Part shown: piece by piece, positions 25,701 through 33,203 of the stretch | How the letters are laid out: every line of letters starts with the position of its first letter | Position numbering within the stretch: position 1 is the first letter of the stretch | From: Lachnospiraceae bacterium | Lineage (GTDB): Bacteria > Bacillota > Clostridia > Lachnospirales > Lachnospiraceae | Assembly: GCA_017962225.1 (NCBI GenBank) | Contig: JAGCVT010000075.1 | Coordinates: 1-47,334, forward strand | DNA length: 47,334 nt | Direction: 5' to 3' | Notes under the pieces: model-generated | Told to the model about the DNA's origin: nothing | Database searches by the model: none | Seen by the model: only the letters and a program-made list of their open reading frames with translations | Made by a program: the position numbers and the translations under genes

Positions 25701-26414
25701 GTCTGTAACATCATAACCGAAACAGTCATAAGGTCTTGTTCTGCCGTCGATTACACCGTAAGTTGTAATATCGCCTACGATAGGTGTATCACTTACTGCT
25801 GTTGTAATCTTTGCGCTTTCTATTTCAGCGCCCCACATGGAAACGTCTGCGTCTGCGAAGTTACCGTTCTTTAAAAGGTTCTCGCCTTCAACGTTCGGTG
25901 CTTCGAGTTCGTCTGCAGAGTCCCCGGGAGGGTTGCCTTCACCTGATACAGTGAATGTAACTGAAGCAACTGTTGCTTCGGTTGTACCTGTATTCATAGA
26001 CATAATTGAGAAATATTTACATCCCTTTGTATCGGGGATAATCGTAGGACTACCGTAAGATACAGGGGTGCCTCCCTTGTTGTCGGAATCATAATCGGCC
26101 TGTGTATGAAGCTTGAATGCAAGATCTCCCGCATTACCGCTTGTTACATCAAATACAACCTTGGTGATTGTATCGGGGTCGATATCCGAAGGGATTGCGT
26201 AAAACTGAGACTTGTATTGATCCTGGAAGGCAATTTCCAGTTCACCGTCTCCGTTTACTTTCGATGTCAATCCGTACTCCATAGTGGATTTCAGATCCGA
26301 GAAAGTGTAAGTCTTTTCTTCAGGCGCTGCCTTTGCTTCCATCGGTATAAACATAATAAAAGAACCGATAAAAAGAAGAGCTGCCATCACAAAAGCCATG
26401 ATTTTTCTGCTCAT
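22782..26414 (-). CDS. Secreted multi-modular GH10 endo-1,4-beta-xylanase, membrane-anchored
   Basis: The 1210-residue product has a signal peptide (about 1-30) and one or two N-terminal carbohydrate-binding modules (a CBM4/9/22-type module starts near LLKNGNFADADVSMW). The GH10 catalytic domain covers about 365-740. The acid/base is Glu531 in GWDVVNEAVSD and the nucleophile Glu644 in IMLTEVDFKSS; GHVLVWHSQTPEWFF is also typical. Two CBM9-like modules follow (the second near TATIDGEMEDAWNGAVEV). A membrane helix (KVGLFAGIAAAAVLAGAAAFI, split over about 1100-1122) and about 80 residues of Glu/Ala/Pro repeats end the protein. It cleaves xylan outside the cell. GGAGG precedes the ATG. With a normal signal peptide the tail should be cytoplasmic, which is unusual for a xylanase. 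Confidence 0.95.
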   Translation of the reverse strand: MSRKIMAFVMAALLFIGSFIMFIPMEAKAAPEEKTYTFSDLKSTMEYGLTSKVNGDGELEIAFQDQYKSQFYAIPSDIDPDTITKVVFDVTSGNAGDLAFKLHTQADYDSDNKGGTPVSYGSPTIIPDTKGCKYFSIMSMNTGTTEATVASVTFTVSGEGNPPGDSADELEAPNVEGENLLKNGNFADADVSMWGAEIESAKITTAVSDTPIVGDITTYGVIDGRTRPYDCFGYDVTDIVENGATYAYCFYVMLTDDYAGAPATQRQVDFAPYITSGGSTNYLGSYSPEISGSSSQQLEPGVWTKFEGTFKVSAAGDLEKVVLRFLEQGENYGEGDCVKGRYYLTGASFINLNLATKTIEGGIPNLKDALTKDFGDDMICGTSLSGSEINDKVLMQLVEKHFNAVTLGNELKPDSHIGYSIRGTEEATIDGQTITVPVLDYSNAERYLDYFLAWNEEHPDQKIRIRGHVLVWHSQTPEWFFHEDYDANKPYVSPEVMTLRQEWYIKSILEHYVGADSKYKALFYGWDVVNEAVSDGTGTYRNDSEGSSWWAVYKSNEFIINAFKFANKYAPANVELYYNDYNDCTPGKVDGIVKLLEDVKAAEGTRIDGMGMQGHYDNEYPTTDQFVSAASKYGAVVGKIMLTEVDFKSSSAYDGTAATLKGEYTRQAYRYKAVYDAMKYVDSNNLADVTGFTVWGVIDGNSWLQAYTGVGGGVTDGSPQCPLLFDDDLKAKPAFWALADPSKLEPETKAISISQALVDDFSQAQEYKFSGADANVEFKAIWNEGQVQFLVTVWDTAQNDTDGVKVYVDKYNSKSKGIKTKMVEALRKDEPSTDDGKYTVIINVPVDTAEANAVVGFDIVVTNDTETVAFNDATMTQDTSSKFYAEGMLKPFMFIPKGTATIDGEMEDAWNGAVEVKLGNKTDNPQASAVVKLLWDEEYLYAYATVTDSDLNKDSDQVHEQDSFEIFIDEINSKAAEYNDATKQYRINYANDHSFNGEKCTEENETTFAKTTDTGYIVEGAFKWTEITPKAGDFIGIELQINDADSSAVRIGTVTWNDITNQCWSSPACFGTGMLVDSLGSAQTIGAGNGGDDTDEGNGNSKSKVGLFAGIAAAAVLAGAAAFISLKKQPEDEESKEEPEAPGENFDEGEIVSEEATEEAAEEAPAEEAEEVAEEAAVEEEAPAEEAEAEAEAEEETPAEEEAEEEKPEE
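22785..23030 (-). repeat. Low-complexity Glu/Ala codon repeats (xylanase C-terminal tail)
   Basis: Imperfect repeats of GAAGAA-GCT-type codons encode runs such as EEAPAEEAEEVAEEAA. The repeat lies within the 3' end of the xylanase gene and is likely to vary in copy number between strains by slippage. Confidence 0.7.
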
Positions 26415-26435
26415 TTTTTTCCTCCTTACTCCCTA

Positions 26436-26453
26436 GTGAAATCAAATTTTCAC
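26436..26453. promoter_or_regulatory. Inverted repeat, candidate operator for the secreted xylanase
   Basis: GTGAAA-TCAAAT-TTTCAC is a perfect 6-bp inverted repeat just downstream of the -10 box in the xylanase leader. Its position suggests a repressor site controlling xylanase expression. The cognate regulator is not in this window. Confidence 0.45.
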
Positions 26454-26463
26454 ATATAGTAGA

Positions 26464-26493
26464 ATTATATCAAATTTGTCCATTATACTTCAA
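26464..26493 (-). promoter_or_regulatory. Promoter of the secreted xylanase gene
   Basis: Read on the minus strand, the -35 is TTGAAG (26493-26488) and the -10 is TATAAT (26469-26464) with an 18-bp spacer. The ATG lies about 50 nt downstream of the -10. Confidence 0.7.
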
Positions 26494-26560
26494 CGCAAAA
26501 AAAGAAAAAACAAGTTTTTATCCCTGTTTTTTCTATACTTTTTCGTTATATCAAAAATGA

Positions 26561-26619
26561 CCAATTGGGGACGGTTCCGTTTTGGCCTTTTTTACCATTT
26601 AAGAACCGTCCCCGTTTGG
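26561..26619. repeat. REP-like palindrome with GGGGACGGTTC arms
   Basis: Arms GGGGACGGTTC (26567-26577) and GAACCGTCCCC (26603-26613) pair perfectly over 11 bp, and a further CCAA/TTGG pair lies outside a 2-base mismatch. The loop is 25 bases. I recall similar GGGGACGGTTC palindromes scattered in Firmicutes genomes, possibly mobilised by REP-associated transposases; that is memory, not a search. It lies past the intracellular GH10 stop, and TCATTTTTGA follows on the minus strand, so it may also stop transcription. Confidence 0.65.
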
Positions 26620-26629
26620 CTCATTTTGC

Positions 26630-27883
26630 TTAAATTGTTATTTTTTCTTCTCCGTCGGCCAAGAAACTTGCGTTAACACTCTTTCCGGCTGCTTCGATTA
26701 CGTAATCGCCCTTGATTGCGTCTATTTTTACGAAACCGTTTTCGTCGGTTGTGAGGGTTTCGTCGGTGCTCCACTCTTTTTTAACAAGGTTATAAAGAGT
26801 TTCGTATGCAGGCTTTACGGAGCCGTCCTTTCTTAAGAAGCCGCTAGGTGCGCCAAGCCATGCTCCGTCCCTGAAATCCCATGTGGTAATTGCTTTTACC
26901 AGAGGATGTGCAAAAAGGAGGCTGTACATCTCTTTAACTTCATTAGCCTGTCTTTCCTCTCCTTCGGGAGTTGAAGGCCACTCATCAACCTGCCAGTCGT
27001 TTAAGTCCTGAATGTATTCGGGAATAAGCGTACCGGAAACAAAAGTGTTTTCCGTAAAATGAATAGGAAGTCCGAAATGTGAGAATCGCTCGAGCACTTC
27101 TTCAACCTTTTCTCTGCCCCAGTAGCCCTGATGCTGATGTGACTGGATACCTATGGCTGAGATGGGAACTCCTGCCGAAAGACATCCGTCGATAAGTATT
27201 TCATAGGAAACCGAAGTGTTAAAGTCATTAATAAGTAATGTTGCATCAGGATTGCAGGAATAAGCCTTGTCGAATACTTCTTTTATGAGTCCTATTCTTC
27301 CCTTGTCCTTGCAGATTCTGGTGATTGCGTTGTCATATTTGTCAAATATGGGCATGATAACAACTTCGTTTATAACATCCCACATGTCGATTACGCCTTT
27401 GAAATTGTTGACTTCTCTGTCGATACGGGCAAGCTGTTTCTTTAATATTGTATCGTTGTCATACTGCATAAGCCAGTCTGCACATACGGTATGCCAGCAT
27501 AAAGGATGACCCTTAACGGTTACACCCTTGCCGGTTAAAAACTTTGCTGCTTCCATTAGGACAGCTTCATTGGGTTCACCTTCAACTTTTTCGTAATTTC
27601 CCCAGTAGAAAGGAAGTGTGCCGTAGTTGAAAAGATCAAGCCACTTCTCCATTCCCGATTCGATATCGGGTTGTTCCGCAATGTTTTTAATAAGGTTCTC
27701 GGGAACCTTGGTTCCGAACTTCGGGTTTTTTTCCATTACGTAAGGAATGGTCTCAAATGCGCCGCATCCGAAAAGAAACTCATGTTTCTTAAGCGCAATG
27801 CGAACCTTCTCGTTTTTAAGAGGCTCGTTGTTCTGATCGGTAATCTTTAAAACTTTGCTTACTTTTCTGTGTGAATAATCCAT
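26630..27883 (-). CDS. Intracellular GH10 family xylanase
   Basis: The 417-residue product has no signal peptide, so it acts in the cytoplasm on imported xylo-oligosaccharides. The GH10 barrel (about 35-350) shows the acid/base Glu173 in MWDVINEVV and the nucleophile Glu278 in IHFTENTFVSG, with GHPLCWH and GIQSHQHQG. A small N-terminal beta segment (VLKITDQNNEPLKNEKVRIA) precedes it, and a C-terminal beta-rich segment (about 370-417) looks like a small sandwich domain. It is the last gene of the long directon, 40 bp after an esterase gene with which it may work. GAGGAGGG precedes the ATG. It is clearly different from the secreted GH10 next door. Confidence 0.92.
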   Translation of the reverse strand: MDYSHRKVSKVLKITDQNNEPLKNEKVRIALKKHEFLFGCGAFETIPYVMEKNPKFGTKVPENLIKNIAEQPDIESGMEKWLDLFNYGTLPFYWGNYEKVEGEPNEAVLMEAAKFLTGKGVTVKGHPLCWHTVCADWLMQYDNDTILKKQLARIDREVNNFKGVIDMWDVINEVVIMPIFDKYDNAITRICKDKGRIGLIKEVFDKAYSCNPDATLLINDFNTSVSYEILIDGCLSAGVPISAIGIQSHQHQGYWGREKVEEVLERFSHFGLPIHFTENTFVSGTLIPEYIQDLNDWQVDEWPSTPEGEERQANEVKEMYSLLFAHPLVKAITTWDFRDGAWLGAPSGFLRKDGSVKPAYETLYNLVKKEWSTDETLTTDENGFVKIDAIKGDYVIEAAGKSVNASFLADGEEKITI

Positions 27884-27923
27884 ACACCCTCCTCAATTAT
27901 AATTTTTCATTTATTCATTTTAA

Positions 27924-28787
27924 TTAATCTTCTGTCAGCTGGCCGATATAATTAAATACGGTCTGAAGTGTTCTACTCTTTGTCAGATCGTCAAAGAAAA
28001 TCGCAGTCGAATAATATGAATGCGTATTCTTTGAATCAAGAACCTTGTAGAAGGTCACAGGCATGTTCAGCTCCATGGCCTTTCTGGCAAATACAAGAGT
28101 GTGCTTTAAATCAAGTACGCCGTCATGGTCGCTCTGAATTAAATACATCGGGATTGTAAGTTCGTAATCGCCCGGTTTAAGCAAATCAAGCTTCGAATAG
28201 GGCTCGCCTTCCTTCCAGTCCTGATCTTTATCAAAGAGATCGCTTACAAGCTGATTTAATGCCCAGGGGAGCTTGCCTTCAAAGCAATAAGGGCCTGCAA
28301 GTCCTATAAAACCTACAAATCTCTTTGCGCCGATTCTGTATTTTTTATGAAGGCTCTTGTCATACACAAGAAGAGATCCTAAATGCGCACCTGCGGACGA
28401 ACCCATGATTATCACGCGGTTTGCTTCGATTTCTTTTTCCTTAAGGTATTTTAAAACTGCCTTGTATTCGATGCATATATCATCGATTATCTGGTTGTAA
28501 TGAACTCTCGGAACCTTTCTGTAGCCCATAAGGATGCATTCATAGCCTTCCTTGGCCATTCTCTGACCGATGAATTCAAAATCTCTGGGAGATTTGCTGT
28601 TCCATCCGCCTCCGTGAATATAAATAATTATCTCGGAGTGCTTTTTAACCTGGGGTGCAAAATGAAGGAAATAAACTTCCTTGCTTTCCCCAAGATTAAC
28701 CTTTGTGGGTTTTATCTCTCTTTTATAAGTTAAAAGCTTTGTTCCGATTCCCGGATATGACTGAAGTTCTCTTATAAAATCTTTCAT
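27924..28787 (-). CDS. Alpha/beta hydrolase (esterase/lipase HSL-like)
   Basis: The 287-residue cytoplasmic protein without signal peptide has an oxyanion-hole motif HGGGW at 58-62 and a nucleophile elbow GSSAG at 129-133 (Ser131). Asp in QSDHDGVLDL and His in SKNTHSYYS are probable triad members. This pattern matches carboxylesterases of the hormone-sensitive-lipase/acetyl-esterase type. Next to an intracellular GH10, deacetylation of imported xylo-oligosaccharides is a sensible role, but the sequence does not prove the substrate. It lies 12 bp after the serine hydrolase gene, with AGAGAGGATT as the ribosome binding site. Confidence 0.88.
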   Translation of the reverse strand: MKDFIRELQSYPGIGTKLLTYKREIKPTKVNLGESKEVYFLHFAPQVKKHSEIIIYIHGGGWNSKSPRDFEFIGQRMAKEGYECILMGYRKVPRVHYNQIIDDICIEYKAVLKYLKEKEIEANRVIIMGSSAGAHLGSLLVYDKSLHKKYRIGAKRFVGFIGLAGPYCFEGKLPWALNQLVSDLFDKDQDWKEGEPYSKLDLLKPGDYELTIPMYLIQSDHDGVLDLKHTLVFARKAMELNMPVTFYKVLDSKNTHSYYSTAIFFDDLTKSRTLQTVFNYIGQLTED

Positions 28788-28799
28788 CTTAATCCTCTC

Positions 28800-29936
28800 T
28801 TATTCATAAAGAAAATCTCTTAACCTCGGATGTACTTCGCCGTATGCCATACCGCAGTTTCTGATATGCATGGTATAAACGAGAGAGAGTTTGTTTTCGG
28901 TATCCATTATGATTAAACTTCCCGCAGCGCCGTCCCATCCGAACACTCCCTTGGGTGCTTTGGATTTTACTACTCTCGGTTTCATTAAAATCTGCATTCC
29001 GACACCGTAGCCGTAGCCTTTTCTTCCCATGGTTTCTTCAATGTCCTTAAGGCCCTGCGGACATAAAAGATTGGTTTTTATAATATCTATCGTTTTTGCT
29101 TTTATGATTCTTTTACCGTCTTTGCTGACTCCGCCGCATGCGATTGTGTCTGCGAATTTAGCGTAATCCTCGGTGGTGGAAATAAGTCCCGCTCCGCCGC
29201 TTTCATACTTTTCCGAAAGCTGGTACTGGCATACGGGCTCAATAGGATTGATGTTGCCTTTATCGTCACACATAAACTGCACAGCCAGATTGTTTAAATA
29301 ATTTTCGGGCTTTGCAAACATTGTATCCTTCATGCCGAGGCGGTCCCAGATGTTTTCTTTCAGGTATTCGCCGAAGGATTTTCCCGACACAACTTCGATT
29401 ATCGCAGCAACAACGTCATGGCTTAAACTGTATAAAAATCTCGTGCCGGGTTTGAATTTAAGTGGCGTTTCCACAAAAGAATCAACGAGTTCCCTCGTGG
29501 TTGCATTCATGCCTTTTTCGTTTAAAACCCGTAAAATACCCGCACGCTCAAGATCGTAATCAAGTCCCGACTGCATGGATACCAGATGTTTTATCTTTAA
29601 AGGCTTGTCACATTTTACGATATCGATTTTATTGCCTTCTCTTTTCTCATATAAAAGATTGCTGTATGCGGGAAGATATTTTGCGACGTCGTCTTCAAGC
29701 GAAACCTTTCCCTGTTCGACTAACTGCATAAGCGCAACCATGGTCTGAACCTTGGTCATGGAGAACATAAGATACTGCTGGTTTTCCCTGACGGGAATGC
29801 TTTTTGCCTTATCGCAGGTTCCGTACATATGTCTGTAAATCATTTCGTGGTTCTTGTAAATGATACAGTCTACGGACGGAAAATCATCTTTAATTACGAG
29901 TGAATCAAGATAATAAGTTAATTTGTCAAAATCCAT
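28800..29936 (-). CDS. Serine hydrolase, beta-lactamase class C-like family
   Basis: The 378-residue product has the SxxK motif at Ser59-Met-Thr-Lys62 (FSMTKVQT), a YxL/N-like motif in RFLYSLSHDVV, and the family segment LVSMQSGLDYD. It lacks a signal peptide or anchor, so it is cytoplasmic. Members include esterases, D-amino-acid peptidases and beta-lactamase-like enzymes. In this position between DegV and a carbohydrate esterase, an esterase role is more likely than antibiotic resistance. TTAAGGAAA precedes the ATG, 11 bp after the degV stop. The third motif (KTG-like) is not clearly conserved, so specificity is open. Confidence 0.88.
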   Translation of the reverse strand: MDFDKLTYYLDSLVIKDDFPSVDCIIYKNHEMIYRHMYGTCDKAKSIPVRENQQYLMFSMTKVQTMVALMQLVEQGKVSLEDDVAKYLPAYSNLLYEKREGNKIDIVKCDKPLKIKHLVSMQSGLDYDLERAGILRVLNEKGMNATTRELVDSFVETPLKFKPGTRFLYSLSHDVVAAIIEVVSGKSFGEYLKENIWDRLGMKDTMFAKPENYLNNLAVQFMCDDKGNINPIEPVCQYQLSEKYESGGAGLISTTEDYAKFADTIACGGVSKDGKRIIKAKTIDIIKTNLLCPQGLKDIEETMGRKGYGYGVGMQILMKPRVVKSKAPKGVFGWDGAAGSLIIMDTENKLSLVYTMHIRNCGMAYGEVHPRLRDFLYE

Positions 29937-29947
29937 TTCTTTTTTCC

Positions 29948-30802
29948 TTAAATTCCTTTGGGATAAAATGCAACTGCTATTGCTCCGGGGCCGGCATATG
30001 TTCCTACCGTGGCTCCCACGCTTATTTTTCTAATGTCGGAAATATCTCTTTCATAAAGGTCTTTGCTGTCTTCCAAATATTTTTGTAAATACTCATCGGA
30101 AAGGCCAGTGTATCCGGTAACTACAGGCATCGTAAAATCTATTCCGCCTACTTCCTTTACCTTTTCAATCAGCATATTGTTTCCTTTTTTGGAACCTCTT
30201 GCTTTTCCTATAACATCCACGATTCCGTTGGTAATCGTAATAACCGGTTTGATGGAAAGAATCTCTCCCACAAATGCTGCGGTCGAAGAAAGCCTTCCTC
30301 CTGCTTTTAAATATTCAAGCGTATCAAATACCGCAAGCACAATTGCTTTTTCACGGACTCGTGTAATTTCATCCGCGATTTCTTTCGCACTCTTTCCTTC
30401 GTTGCGGAGTCTCACGGCATATTCCACGAGCACATAGTATGAAATGCAAAACTGCATTGTATCAACCACATGTACTTTTCCGTCAAACTCGCCTGCTGCT
30501 ATATTGGCACTTTGTACGCATCCCGAAACTCCCGAGGAAATTGTAAGGCATACAACTTCGTCACCCGCATCCACAGCAGTTTTAAAACAATCTTCGTAGT
30601 CTGCCGGAGAAATCTGAGATGTTTTGGGTAGTTCATCGGATTCAATTAATTTCTCATAAAATTTTCTGTTTGTAAGTGTTACTCCGTCAAGAAATTCTTC
30701 TTCACCGAATCTTATCTTTAACGGAAGTATTTTTATCCCCCACTCCTTTGCAGTCTCCTGCGAAACTTCGCTTGCCGAATCGGCAACAATCATAACGCCC
30801 AT
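29948..30802 (-). CDS. DegV family fatty-acid-binding protein
   Basis: The product is 284 residues from ATG 30802, preferred because GGAGAG lies 10 bases upstream; a longer TTG start at 30820 would overlap that site. The DegV family pattern is clear: MIVADSASEVSQETAKEWGI at the start, FYEKLIESDELPKTSQISPADY, LTISSGVSG, and GRLSSTAAFVGEILSIKPVI. DegV/FakB proteins bind a fatty acid and present it to FakA for phosphorylation and membrane lipid synthesis. FakA is not in this window. It lies 36 bp after the tocopherol-cyclase-like gene. The ligand and partner are inferred from the family. Confidence 0.9.
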   Translation of the reverse strand: MGVMIVADSASEVSQETAKEWGIKILPLKIRFGEEEFLDGVTLTNRKFYEKLIESDELPKTSQISPADYEDCFKTAVDAGDEVVCLTISSGVSGCVQSANIAAGEFDGKVHVVDTMQFCISYYVLVEYAVRLRNEGKSAKEIADEITRVREKAIVLAVFDTLEYLKAGGRLSSTAAFVGEILSIKPVITITNGIVDVIGKARGSKKGNNMLIEKVKEVGGIDFTMPVVTGYTGLSDEYLQKYLEDSKDLYERDISDIRKISVGATVGTYAGPGAIAVAFYPKGI

Positions 30803-30838
30803 TTTTTCATGTCTCTCCAAGATGTGTTTTTATGTCTT

Positions 30839-31684
30839 TTATGAAGGATATTCGTATTCGAACGATGCCTTGGTGGTCTTAAACGAGAATACCGTCTTTC
30901 CTTTAATCCTTAATTTGTAATAAGCTTTACAGGATGCGGACTCATGAATCGTACGTACCATTGAGCCTCCCACGGGTGCATTTAATGCTCTTCCCGAAGA
31001 TTCGATAAGACCTGCCTCAAATACCATATTACCCTGCTTAATGCGCACCTTTCCGTCACGAAGCTCCTGAATATGAGCACCGAGATAGGTCGCAAATCTG
31101 TATTCCTTTTTGTTGTAATGAATTACACCGATTATTCCGGTAAAATGCAGTACTCCGAAGGGAATGTCCGCTACGGAAAGCATCAGGGAACCGCCGGAAA
31201 AACAAGTCTGCGTCCAGAGATAATCCTTCGGAAAAGATCTTCCGGAATCGCCTTCCCAGTATCCTACGGCATTTTCAAAAACATAAGGCTTTCCGTTTAT
31301 TAAAACTTTTCCGTTTACGCTGTGGCGCATGCTGAAAACATAATGCCTGCACTCCATAAAAGGTATTAACGCAAACGGTCCCATAATGTCGTATTTAATC
31401 GGAGTTATCTGACCGAAATCAAGCTTGCCTTTAATTCTGACATCGGGATTATCAATATTCACTCTGATACCGTTTTTGCCGAATCTGTTTTTGCCAAGGA
31501 AAATATTGGCACAGTCTTTCTTAAAAGCAGTACCCGGCATATCGATATTCCATGCGCCGTCTTCGGTGATAACCTGTAAGGAACTTGTTTCGTTCGTTCC
31601 GTTTTTGTGTCTTGCCGATATAAATGCCACTGTCGAATCCTTCGACTGACATTTCATATACCATCCGTAAAAATATCCGTTCAT
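30839..31684 (-). CDS. Tocopherol-cyclase-like family protein
   Basis: The 281-residue product has no signal or membrane segment. The start GYFYGWYMKCQS and the motif YWEGDSGRSFPKDYLWTQ are hallmarks of the tocopherol cyclase-like family (the two-lipocalin-like-barrel fold seen also in AttH-type proteins). The bacterium would not make tocopherol, so the role must differ; a lipid- or hydrophobic-ligand-binding enzyme is possible. Its neighbours are a TSCPD protein upstream (21 bp) and DegV, a fatty-acid binder, downstream, which fits a lipid link. GGGGGAGAGG precedes the ATG. Family is firm and function unknown. Confidence 0.83.
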   Translation of the reverse strand: MNGYFYGWYMKCQSKDSTVAFISARHKNGTNETSSLQVITEDGAWNIDMPGTAFKKDCANIFLGKNRFGKNGIRVNIDNPDVRIKGKLDFGQITPIKYDIMGPFALIPFMECRHYVFSMRHSVNGKVLINGKPYVFENAVGYWEGDSGRSFPKDYLWTQTCFSGGSLMLSVADIPFGVLHFTGIIGVIHYNKKEYRFATYLGAHIQELRDGKVRIKQGNMVFEAGLIESSGRALNAPVGGSMVRTIHESASCKAYYKLRIKGKTVFSFKTTKASFEYEYPS

Positions 31685-31705
31685 CGCCCTCTCCCCCGAA
31701 TAAAA

Positions 31706-31963
31706 TTACTTCTTACTCTCCTCGTATGCCTGTCTTACGGCAATTGCAAGCTGATCCGCACAAGATGTGTTTTTCATGCCGCAGGTATTGCCTTTAAGTT
31801 TTTCTTCGATGTAATCAACGCTCATACCGTCGACAAGCTTTGAAATTGCTTTTAAATTGCCGTTGCATCCGCCTAAAAACTGGATGTTTGAAACCTTATC
31901 CCCTTCAAGGTCAAAACTTATCTGAACGGCACAGACATTCTGTGTTCTGAAATTGTATCTCAT
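31706..31963 (-). CDS. TSCPD domain small protein (four-cysteine type)
   Basis: The 85-residue product matches the small TSCPD-domain proteins (TIGR03905 type). FLGGCNGNLKAISKLVDGM is followed by CGMKNTSCADQLAIAV, giving conserved Cys positions that could bind a metal or form a redox pair. In larger proteins this domain occurs at the end of vitamin B12-dependent ribonucleotide reductase. The stand-alone form has no known role. It is cytoplasmic and is 9 bp after pncB, with AAGGAG as ribosome binding site. Confidence 0.88.
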   Translation of the reverse strand: MRYNFRTQNVCAVQISFDLEGDKVSNIQFLGGCNGNLKAISKLVDGMSVDYIEEKLKGNTCGMKNTSCADQLAIAVRQAYEESKK

Positions 31964-31972
31964 AAAATCTCC

Positions 31973-33187
31973 TTATCGTAACAAATCATCGGGATGATTT
32001 AATCTCCACTCTATGCATCTTTTAAGGTAATGAATGTATTCGGGACTCTTGCACATGCCTTTGCCTTCAACGTCGGAAATCTTTGCAACATCCATTCCGT
32101 TGCATGCGGTGGTCTTCATGATGATGTTAAGCGCAGGTACCTTGGTGTCGTTTGCAATATATGTGCCGATACCGAAAGCAACTTTTACGCGGCCCTTGAA
32201 ATATTTGTTGATGGCAGTTGCTCTGTCAAAATCAAGGCTGTCTGAGAAAAGAAGCATCTTGGTCATCGGATCAATGCCAAGGTTCTTATAATGCTCAATC
32301 ATCATATCGCCCCACTCGTAAGGATCGCCCGAGTCATGACGGCATCCCGAGAAAAGAGTGGAATAGGTTAACTGGAAGTCCTTAAGGAAGCATTTTGTTG
32401 TAATGGCATCCGTAAGAGCGGTTCCGTTTAACACGCCGTATTCCTTTACCCATGCATCAAGCGCATACCAGTTTGAATATGCGGGATTGTGCTTGTGATT
32501 ACCCTGGCCTACGCACATAATCCACTCGTGAGCCATGGTTCCTACAGGCGTGATATTGTATTTCTTAGCAAGGTAAACATTTGATGTACCTACAAATGTC
32601 GAATTCTTAATTTTGCTTTCGTGAAGAGTCTTAACCGCAAGCTCCTGTGCCTCAGCGGATAATCTTCTTCTCATTCCGAACTCAGAGAAAGAACTGATTT
32701 CGTACTCGCCGCTTTCAAGTTTGGCTACCTTGGCAGCAAGTCTTTCCTTAAAGCTTTCGAAGAGTTCGTCGTAATTGTATGCCATTCTGAAATAAACTTC
32801 GTTTACGATGGCAAGTGTAGGGATTTCATACATGGATGTGTTAAGCCATGTTCCTTTGGTTTCGATTGCAAGTCCGCACTCTGCATCGGTAGTGATTATA
32901 AAATCCTCGTATCTGGGCTTCCAGAGTCTTAAAAAGTCAACGTATGAACCCTTGATCCATTTGATGTTGTGAAGGTATTCAAGCTCGTCTTCCTTGAATC
33001 TTAAATCACAGTAAAGTCTAATCTGATTCTTAATCTCTTCAACCATTTCGGGTGTGAAATTAACATCGGTATTACGGCATTTAAAATCCCATGTGGTCTT
33101 GTAGTCCGAGAACTGATGGTAAATTGCCTGTCCCATCGAAAACTTGTAAGCATCCGTTTCAAGCAAACTTGTGATAATTCTTTCCAT
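31973..33187 (-). CDS. pncB: Nicotinate phosphoribosyltransferase
   Basis: The 404-residue product converts nicotinate and PRPP to nicotinate mononucleotide in NAD salvage (Preiss-Handler pathway), in the cytoplasm. Recognisable motifs are SLLETDAYKFSMGQAIYHQF at the start, the segment EFGMRRRLSAEAQELA, GTSNVYLAKKYNITPVGTMA, HEWIMCVGQG and RHDSGDPYEWGD with the predicted phosphoribosyl-binding residues. The length is typical of PncB. It is 16 bp after the GH26-like gene. AGAGAGG precedes the ATG. Nothing suggests loss of function. Confidence 0.96.
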   Translation of the reverse strand: MERIITSLLETDAYKFSMGQAIYHQFSDYKTTWDFKCRNTDVNFTPEMVEEIKNQIRLYCDLRFKEDELEYLHNIKWIKGSYVDFLRLWKPRYEDFIITTDAECGLAIETKGTWLNTSMYEIPTLAIVNEVYFRMAYNYDELFESFKERLAAKVAKLESGEYEISSFSEFGMRRRLSAEAQELAVKTLHESKIKNSTFVGTSNVYLAKKYNITPVGTMAHEWIMCVGQGNHKHNPAYSNWYALDAWVKEYGVLNGTALTDAITTKCFLKDFQLTYSTLFSGCRHDSGDPYEWGDMMIEHYKNLGIDPMTKMLLFSDSLDFDRATAINKYFKGRVKVAFGIGTYIANDTKVPALNIIMKTTACNGMDVAKISDVEGKGMCKSPEYIHYLKRCIEWRLNHPDDLLR

Positions 33188-33203
33188 TTCAAACCTCTCT
33201 AAA

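Noticed and set aside
28800..29936. Antibiotic-resistance beta-lactamase
   Set aside because: The SxxK family is broad, the protein has no signal peptide, and the neighbours are metabolic genes.
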